Positions 9,012 to 13,625 of a stretch of 13,625 nt of DNA are shown one piece after another. This DNA comes from IH12 sp041987265. GTDB taxonomy: Bacteria > Pseudomonadota > Alphaproteobacteria > Caulobacterales > Hyphomonadaceae. The stretch lies in NCBI GenBank assembly GCA_041987265.1, contig JBHIWT010000088.1, positions 1 to 13,625 on the forward strand, written 5' to 3'. Within the stretch, counting starts at the first letter, position 1. Each line of letters opens with the position of its first letter. The notes under the pieces were generated by a model. The model did not search any database and was not told the origin of the DNA. It saw nothing but the letters and a program-made list of their open reading frames with translations. The position numbers were made by a program, and so were the translations under genes.

Positions 9012-9445
9012 CAGTTGAAACCGTCGGCCCTGCGGAAATTGCTGATGATCAGCTTGGCGTAGGGTTGCGGCCAGTGCTCGGTCCCGACCCGGTTCGAGCC
9101 GATCGTGCACACCGGATGCTCCGGCGCGATCTTTTCGCCGTCCTCGTTCACGAAGTGGACGTCGTAGGCGAAATTGTAGTCCAGCCCGTTGTTGAACTCG
9201 AGGATCGTGCCGCCCTCGTTGTTGAAGCTCATGGCGACGGCGACCTCGCCCTTCTTGCGCGCCATCTGCACGGTCCGGTCGCCATCCCTGACGGTCAGGA
9301 TGTGCAGGTGGTCGGCCATCGGCGCGAAGGTCACAGCGCGATCGACCACCATCTCGATGTGGTCGGACATTTCACCATGTTCCGGCGAATGAGCCAGCGC
9401 GGTCGGCGACAGCAGCAACGAGAAAGCGATGAGTGCGTGTTTCAT
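9008..9445 (-). CDS. Small secreted protein of unknown function
   Basis: I do not recognise the family. From the ATG at 9445 the protein has 145 residues and a classic signal peptide (MKHALIAFSLLLSPTALA, cleavage predicted after residue 18), so the mature form is about 127 residues and exported. It is rich in His and acidic residues near the new N-terminus (HSPEHGEMSDHIE), reads as mostly beta-strand, and has two cysteines (Cys113 and the last residue Cys145) that could form a disulfide. A longer frame reaches 9604, but the added 53 residues are Arg/Ser-rich and would bury the signal peptide, so I reject it. No Shine-Dalgarno is visible; the bases before the ATG are pyrimidine-rich. It follows the small acidic gene after 64 bases and is convergent with the oxygenase. 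Confidence 0.72.
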   Translation of the reverse strand: MKHALIAFSLLLSPTALAHSPEHGEMSDHIEMVVDRAVTFAPMADHLHILTVRDGDRTVQMARKKGEVAVAMSFNNEGGTILEFNNGLDYNFAYDVHFVNEDGEKIAPEHPVCTIGSNRVGTEHWPQPYAKLIISNFRRADGFNC

Positions 9446-9509
9446 GAGGAGAGGTATCCGCCGCGCCGAAGCCGTGCGCAAGCGGCCCTGACAGCCGCTC
9501 GCGAAAACG

Positions 9510-9806
9510 TCACCCGGCCGGGGCGAGCTCCGCCCGCGCCCTATCGCGGTAACGCATGCAGGCCTCGATGAACCGCCGGTACATCGCCGGATCGACATCC
9601 TCACTCTCGCAGCACGGCAGCAACAGGTCGCCGTCCGTGGTGAAATTCCCGTCCCAGCGCATCAGCTCTTCATCGGACATGTCCGGCCGGTAGGTCCGCA
9701 TCTTCTCATCCGGCATGGCGTCGAAATAGGCGCACAGGTTGAAGCCGGTCTCGCTCATGTCTTCGAACGGCGGCTCGCCCTCGAAATTCCAATTCGGCTC
9801 ACCCAT
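9510..9806 (-). CDS. Small acidic protein of unknown function, coupled to the amidohydrolase
   Basis: I do not recognise the family. From ATG 9806 it encodes 98 residues, strongly acidic, with no membrane segment or signal, so it is probably cytosolic. It has a Cys-Cys pair in LLLPCCESED (62-71) and two more cysteines, and it ends in a charged helix (YRRFIEACMRYRDRARAE). The amidohydrolase stop and this start overlap as TGATG. An AAGGAG lies eight bases before this ATG and five before a GTG at 9809, so either codon could initiate; I prefer ATG. The overlap implies translational coupling, and a role as partner or accessory of the amidohydrolase is the simplest inference. The cysteines might bind metal or pair with a redox partner, but nothing here proves it. 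Confidence 0.75.
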   Translation of the reverse strand: MGEPNWNFEGEPPFEDMSETGFNLCAYFDAMPDEKMRTYRPDMSDEELMRWDGNFTTDGDLLLPCCESEDVDPAMYRRFIEACMRYRDRARAELAPAG

Positions 9807-11332
9807 CACGCCGACTCCTTGACCCAGCCGTGCGCATAGTTCGACCGCAGGCCGCCGCCCTGGAGATAGGCCTCCTTGACCTGCGAGAGTGCATCCGCCG
9901 GCAGGGCGTTGCGCTGCGCCTCGACGTCTACGCCGTAGAGCCTTGCGGCATTGAGGCCGAGGATGTTGGCCTTGTCCTGTTCGGTGATCTTTTCATAGCC
10001 GTACTTCTCGCAGAACTCGTCCGAGATCTGGAAGCGCTGGAAGGCCTCGATCGCCCATTGCGGCGAGCCCCACCACAGGCAGTCGGTTCCCCAGATCACA
10101 TGGTCAGACCCGTAGGTCTTGATGTTCAGCCCCATGCCATGCATCGCCATTTCCGGGTCCTGCACGACCAGCGTGTTAAAGAAGGATCCGACTTCCGGAT
10201 AGACGTTTTCGACCTGCGGATTGTTGCGTTTGATATCCATCAGGATCTTGTGCCACAGGAAGTCGCCCGTCTCCGGATTGTACTCGTTCATCTCCTTCCA
10301 GTTCTCGCCGTCCGTCGCACCGTGCTTCAGGGCCGAGTGATAGATGATGAAATTGACGTCCGGATTGCGCAGCGCCGCCTGTTCGACATCCTTCGGATTG
10401 GCGAGGTGGCCAAGCGTGCGCGACTGGTAGGAATATCCCTTGTGCACCGAGAATGTCCTCATCCCGCGCTTGCGGCTCTCCTCGATGAACCACTGGGCGT
10501 TGTCGTCATCCAGCTGGAAGCCGTTGCCGCTGCGCCCCGGGTCGGTGTGGCAATACCATTTCCACGACGAGATGCCGTACATGGCCAGCTCGCGCTCCAT
10601 CTGTTCGAGCGTGGCCGCCTTGTCCATCGTGTTGGTTTCGCGATTCCAGTAATGGTTCGGCGCCAGGTTGCCCTGCCACAACGCGCGTTGCGACTTGGCG
10701 ATCTCGTTGATCTGTCGGCCCGACTTGGACATCAGCCATGACGGCAGGATGGCGCCGCGCGGGGTGCGTTCTGCATCGACCAGCTCACGCCCGTCCGGCC
10801 CGCGTTGTTCCTCGCGTCCCGGCACGCCGGAGATGACGATCATCGAGGTCTCTGAATCGATCAGCATCTCCTTGACGAAGTTGCGGAACGAATAGGCGTC
10901 GACATCGTCGGACAGGTTGAAGCCCATGTTCCGCGCTGTCTCCGAATTGCGGAATCCGAGCGGGATGCCATTGGAGAAGTGCGCCTGCACATCCATGACG
11001 AAGTACTTGCCCTTCTTGCCGCCGGTCAGCGCCTTCTCCACGGCCTCGGGCTCGAACTGTTCGTCCTCGGAGACTTCCCAGACATCCTTTCCGGCGACGC
11101 AATTGGTCGCCAGAAACGCGGTTGCGATCCCCATCGACGACGCCATGTAGGCGCGCCGGCTCATGCCCAGCTTCTTGGCGTTGCGCGTCCCCCACTCCAT
11201 CGTGAGGTCTTCGATCTGTTTCTGGCGTTTCGTCTGGGGCCGTGGGATGAATTCCTCATTCGACACGACCTGTGTCGGGATCGGGCAGTCCACTCCGTTG
11301 GCGTGATCCTTGTCACCCTTGCGTACCCACAT
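9806..11332 (-). CDS. Amidohydrolase_2 family metal-dependent hydrolase/decarboxylase with internal twin-arginine-like motif
   Basis: TIM-barrel amidohydrolase of the ACMSD-like Amidohydrolase_2 group, 508 residues from the chosen start. Candidate metal ligands are Asp114 and His118 in VMDVQAHF (an altered DxHxH box), His297 in FSVHKG, His332 in IIYHSALKHG and Asp417 in IWGTDCLWWGSPQWAIEAF. This family hydrolyses or non-oxidatively decarboxylates cyclic and aromatic acids; the substrate is unknown. About 100 residues precede the barrel, including PIPTQVVSNEEF and LGMSRRAYMASSMGIATAFLA (from about 55), a twin-arginine-like motif followed by a hydrophobic stretch, but some 55 residues further in than a normal Tat signal. 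ATG 11332 is preferred because GAGGG lies eight bases upstream; ATG 11347 (five residues longer) and 11461 are alternatives. It heads an operon with the small acidic gene. Confidence 0.85.
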   Translation of the reverse strand: MWVRKGDKDHANGVDCPIPTQVVSNEEFIPRPQTKRQKQIEDLTMEWGTRNAKKLGMSRRAYMASSMGIATAFLATNCVAGKDVWEVSEDEQFEPEAVEKALTGGKKGKYFVMDVQAHFSNGIPLGFRNSETARNMGFNLSDDVDAYSFRNFVKEMLIDSETSMIVISGVPGREEQRGPDGRELVDAERTPRGAILPSWLMSKSGRQINEIAKSQRALWQGNLAPNHYWNRETNTMDKAATLEQMERELAMYGISSWKWYCHTDPGRSGNGFQLDDDNAQWFIEESRKRGMRTFSVHKGYSYQSRTLGHLANPKDVEQAALRNPDVNFIIYHSALKHGATDGENWKEMNEYNPETGDFLWHKILMDIKRNNPQVENVYPEVGSFFNTLVVQDPEMAMHGMGLNIKTYGSDHVIWGTDCLWWGSPQWAIEAFQRFQISDEFCEKYGYEKITEQDKANILGLNAARLYGVDVEAQRNALPADALSQVKEAYLQGGGLRSNYAHGWVKESA

Positions 11333-11421
11333 GGCTCCATCCCTCATGTTTTCCGCCGCAATCCCGTACCGGTCGCAGCTCTGGCCTTGAGAGTTGCGCA
11401 GACCGTGCGCGGCATCAAGCA

Positions 11422-11455
11422 GATTACCGTTACGAACCGGCGTTACATGCGTTAC
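11422..11455 (-). repeat. Three GTAACG direct repeats upstream of the amidohydrolase
   Basis: On the minus strand GTAACG occurs at 11455-11450, 11446-11441 and 11433-11428, followed at once by GTAATC (11427-11422). The steps are 9 and 13 bases, 22 in total, close to two helical turns. The repeats lie 95-125 bases before the amidohydrolase start in the longest gap of the window (11333-11613), so they may be binding sites for a regulator of that operon. I see no clear -35/-10 pair to anchor them, and short GC-rich repeats can arise by chance. Confidence 0.35.
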
Positions 11456-11552
11456 GGGCATGCGGGCGGCCGCCGGTCAGCCCCGGTTTTCCGGGCTCAG
11501 GCTGCGCAACCAGCTTTCCGCCGGCAGCCGATCAAATCGCTGTCACCCGCTC

Positions 11553-11582
11553 GAAAAAGAAGGGCGGCCCGAAGGCCGCCCT
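11553..11582 (-). terminator. Intrinsic terminator of mddA
   Basis: On the minus strand AGGGCGGCC pairs perfectly with GGCCGCCCT around a stable TTCG tetraloop, followed by TCTTTTTC. It lies 31 bases after the mddA stop, in the correct orientation. It should separate mddA from the downstream amidohydrolase operon, which therefore needs its own promoter between about 11350 and 11550. Confidence 0.9.
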
Positions 11583-11613
11583 GTCTCCTCATGGTTTCAG
11601 GCTATCGCGGGCG

Positions 11614-12384
11614 TCAACGTCCCGAGGCCGGCGACGTCGGCGCACCGCTCGGCATTGCGGGCAACAGCGCCGGCGTGGTGGCGCGGTAGGCTTCGTATTG
11701 CTCACCCAGATCCTTCACCAGTGTGCGCTCCTCGAAATGGATGCCGATCAGGATGTAGCCGGTCATCGCAAGGTTCAGCACCAGCCTGCCAACCGTCAGT
11801 TCCGGCGCCGCCCACAGCGAGATCAGGATGCCGGTCATCATCGGATGGCGCACCAGCTTGTAGAACAGCGGCGTGGTGAAGGTTTCATTCTTGGACTGCG
11901 TCTTGGAGACCAGCCGATAGGCCTGTTCCAGACCGAACAGGTGGAAGTGGTTGATCAGGAAGGTCGAGATCAGCGTGATCACCCAGCCGAGGAAATAAAC
12001 GCCCAGCAGGATGGCGCCCGCCGTCGTTCCTGACAGGTCATAGATCGTCGTCGGCAGCGGCGCCCACAGCGCAACCAGTCCGGCCGTCATGATCGCCACG
12101 AAGATGAGATAGGTGCTGCGCTCGATCGGCGCCGGCATGTATTTCGTCCACCACGCCTTGAAGCCCGCGCTGGCCATGAAGGTGTGCTGGAAGCCCCAGA
12201 GCGCGACGAGCTGCACGTTCCAGATCACGGCGATTGCGGGATGCAGGTCCGGTGCGAAGGGAGAGGCGATATTGACCGTGACCGGCAGGAACAGGTCGGC
12301 GGTAAACAGGATCAGCCCGACAAGCGCGGCCACGCCGATAGCGTAGCAAACGAGGCTGTAGGTCATTGCAAAAATTCGAAACAT
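11614..12384 (-). CDS. mddA: Methanethiol S-methyltransferase (MddA), NnrU/ICMT-like membrane methyltransferase
   Basis: Likely converts methanethiol and S-adenosylmethionine to dimethyl sulfide in the inner membrane. The 256-residue protein has about five to six hydrophobic helices (near 10-34, 50-70, 90-108, 122-146, 182-214). It carries the MddA-like segments WGFQHTFMASAGFKAWW (63-79), PAPIERSTYLIF (84-95), STFLINHFHLFGLEQAY (140-156), the isoprenylcysteine-methyltransferase-type FYKLVRHPMMTG (174-185) and IGIHFEERTLVKDLGEQY (213-230). The start is ATG 12384 because GGAG lies six bases upstream; an ATG four codons earlier (12396) has only pyrimidine-rich sequence before it. It has its own terminator, and paired palindromes upstream suggest dedicated control. 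Related NnrU and other ICMT-like proteins are the main alternative, but the FKAWW/IERSTY block favours MddA. The downstream hydrolase and upstream nitrilase do not indicate a DMS pathway. Confidence 0.82.
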   Translation of the reverse strand: MFRIFAMTYSLVCYAIGVAALVGLILFTADLFLPVTVNIASPFAPDLHPAIAVIWNVQLVALWGFQHTFMASAGFKAWWTKYMPAPIERSTYLIFVAIMTAGLVALWAPLPTTIYDLSGTTAGAILLGVYFLGWVITLISTFLINHFHLFGLEQAYRLVSKTQSKNETFTTPLFYKLVRHPMMTGILISLWAAPELTVGRLVLNLAMTGYILIGIHFEERTLVKDLGEQYEAYRATTPALLPAMPSGAPTSPASGR

Positions 12385-12466
12385 TCTTGGCTCCATCGCA
12401 GGAGCGACGACTTCCGTCGCTCGTTGTGTGTGGGAGCTGAATGCTCGGAACGGGAAAAATCAGATA

Positions 12467-12503
12467 GTTCACAAACTGAACCAGAGCGCTTCAGAACCTG
12501 AAG
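12467..12503 (-). promoter_or_regulatory. Tandem TTCAGnTTnTGAA palindromes upstream of mddA (candidate operators)
   Basis: On the minus strand CTTCAGGTTCTGAAG (12503-12489) and GTTCAGTTTGTGAAC (12481-12467) are both 15-base inverted repeats. They share TTCAG at one end and TGAA at the other, and their centres are 22 bp apart, two helical turns. A degenerate relative, TTCAGGTCTCTGTA, lies at 12525-12512, and a lone TTCAG at about 12442-12438. They sit 83-119 bases before the mddA start, in the gap after the nitrilase gene. This fits cooperative binding of a dimeric regulator. I cannot name the regulator; the pattern matches neither the GTTC-N7-GTTC nor the GAAC-N7-GAAC LexA sites of alphaproteobacteria. 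Confidence 0.55.
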
Positions 12504-12557
12504 TAAAGCACTACAGAGACCTGAATCTGGCGATTTCGCCCGGGTTTTTCGGCCCGG

Positions 12558-13622
12558 CTAGCCGCCGTCCGACCACTTCACTGAGTAGAGGTCGAAGCGC
12601 CGGTCGCGCAGGTTCTGCACCGTGCCTTCCGCCCGCGCCCACGACAGCGAGGTCATGTCGAGATCGGCCATCGCCACAGTCTCCACGTTAGCCGTGGTCT
12701 CCGCCGCGATGCCGTCGCGCGCAAACGGGAAGTCGCACGGCGTCAGGATGCACGACAGGCCGTAATTGATGTCCATGTTCTCGACATTCGGCAGGTTGCC
12801 GACATTTCCCGACATCACGGTGTAGCACTGGTTCTCGATCGCGCGCGCCTGCGCGCAATAGCGGACCCGCAGATAGCCCTGCCGGTTGTCGGTGCAGAAC
12901 GGCACGAACAGGATGCGCGCGCCCTCGTCGACCAGGCGCCGGGCCAATTCCGGGAACTCGCAGTCATAGCAGATCAACACGCCGATCAGTCCGCAATCGG
13001 TCGGGATCGCCTTCAGCGTGTCGCCGCCCTGGATGCTCCACCAGTGACTTTCCGAAGGCGTCGGGTGGATCTTCTCCTGCGTGTGCACGCTGCCGTCGCG
13101 CAGGAAGACATAGGCGACGTTGTGAATGTCGCCGTCTTCCATCTTGGTCGGATGCGAGCCGCCGATGATGTTGATGTTGTAGCTGATCGCCAGCTCGCTC
13201 ATCTTCTCGACATAGCGCGGCGTGTACCGCGTCAGCTGTTCCAGCGATTCCGCCGGCGTCAGTTTCTGCTTCTCCAGCGCAAGCAATTGCAGCGTGATCA
13301 TCTCCGGGAAGACGCAGAAGTCCGAGCGATAGTCTGAACAGACATCGACGAAGTACTCGATGTTGGAAATGAATTCCTCGAACGAGGAAATCATCCGCTG
13401 CTGATATTGCACGGTGGCGACCCGGATCGACTCTTTCAGGCCGTGCGGGATGTCCTTGATCGTCAGCGCCTTGTCGGCATACGGGTTCTTCCAGACCATG
13501 TGGCTGGCGAAGCCCTGGCTCGCCGGGTCATAGTCGATGTAATTCTTCAGAACGCCGATCGGCAAGGCGATTATCACGGGGTTCGTGGTGGCGGTACTGC
13601 TGCTGGTGGTCAGTGCATTCAT
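12558..13622 (-). CDS. Carbon-nitrogen hydrolase (nitrilase superfamily); N-terminus possibly beyond the window
   Basis: Nitrilase-superfamily hydrolase, cytosolic, cleaving an amide or nitrile of unknown substrate. The 354 visible residues contain the catalytic triad: Glu107 in DFCVFPEM, Lys184 in HTQEKIHPT, and Cys218 in GVLICYDCEFPELARRL. The core runs from about residue 66 (IRVATVQYQ) to 335. The preceding segment ALPIGVLKNYIDYDPASQGF with VWKNPY (about 20-48) resembles the linker of bifunctional GNAT acetyltransferase/carbon-nitrogen hydrolase proteins, whose acetyltransferase half precedes it. Here the first ATG lies three bases from the window end, so no ribosome site can be seen. The Thr/Ser-rich MNALTTSSSTATT could be a true N-terminus, in which case the acetyltransferase half is absent. 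It lies 173 bases before mddA, which probably has its own promoter. Confidence 0.85.
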   Translation of the reverse strand: MNALTTSSSTATTNPVIIALPIGVLKNYIDYDPASQGFASHMVWKNPYADKALTIKDIPHGLKESIRVATVQYQQRMISSFEEFISNIEYFVDVCSDYRSDFCVFPEMITLQLLALEKQKLTPAESLEQLTRYTPRYVEKMSELAISYNINIIGGSHPTKMEDGDIHNVAYVFLRDGSVHTQEKIHPTPSESHWWSIQGGDTLKAIPTDCGLIGVLICYDCEFPELARRLVDEGARILFVPFCTDNRQGYLRVRYCAQARAIENQCYTVMSGNVGNLPNVENMDINYGLSCILTPCDFPFARDGIAAETTANVETVAMADLDMTSLSWARAEGTVQNLRDRRFDLYSVKWSDGG

Positions 13623-13625
13623 CGA

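Noticed and set aside
9446..9604. Longer start for the secreted protein
   Set aside because: The added residues are Arg/Ser-rich, overlap the small acidic gene and would bury a clear signal peptide.
9830..10741. Open frame of 303 codons on the plus strand
   Set aside because: Antisense shadow of the amidohydrolase gene, with no recognisable motifs or ribosome site.
12467..12503. LexA (SOS) box reading of GTTC/GAAC elements
   Set aside because: Alphaproteobacterial LexA sites are direct repeats with seven-base spacers; these are inverted repeats with a different core.

Overview
The window looks like a high-GC alphaproteobacterial chromosome. The strongest pointers are an alphaproteobacterial-type ParC with a HPHGDQAIYD quinolone-pocket sequence, a bacterial Bpt leucyltransferase, MotB, RecO, and an MddA/amidohydrolase/nitrilase gene set of the kind seen in aquatic heterotrophs. 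A Hyphomonadaceae-like host is my guess from overall feel and is not proven here.

Layout from left to right: a cut-off flavin reductase (- strand), motB (+), bpt (+), cutA (-), a reverse transcriptase-TIR fusion (-), lemA (-), parC (-), recO (-), a 2-oxoglutarate/Fe(II) oxygenase (+), a small secreted protein (-), a small acidic protein and an amidohydrolase (-, overlapping), mddA (-) with a clear terminator, and a nitrilase-superfamily hydrolase (-) whose start lies at the window edge. Gene density is high. No gap exceeds 300 bases; the longest, 281 bases, is upstream of the amidohydrolase.

The most interesting element is a retron-type defence cassette between the housekeeping genes lemA and cutA. 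The 556-residue protein has both retron RT hallmarks (NADLH as the NAxxH box, and VTG), a YADD active site, and a C-terminal TIR domain. Directly upstream is a compact candidate msr-msd RNA of about 116 nt. It consists of a 14-bp a1/a2 stem, a 7-bp msr hairpin and a near-perfect 15-bp msd hairpin. A TTGACG-N17-GCTAAT promoter predicts a start site 1-2 nt before a1. The a2 arm contains the ribosome binding site and AUG of the RT-TIR gene, so folding of the retron RNA and translation of its own toxin-fused RT should exclude each other. RT-TIR retrons are a known class; I do not know this start-codon-in-a2 arrangement to have been described. The cassette probably works as abortive-infection immunity: msDNA made by the RT domain restrains the TIR NADase until phage disturbs it. 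That mechanism is inferred from other retrons.

The right third is metabolic. mddA (methanethiol S-methyltransferase, giving dimethyl sulfide) has two look-alike TTCAGnTTnTGAA palindromes 22 bp apart upstream. The amidohydrolase carries an internal twin-arginine-like motif and is translationally coupled to an unrecognised small acidic protein. At window scale, 8 of 13 complete genes end in TAG, always as CTAG, and both convergent gene pairs share one CTAG as their two stop codons.
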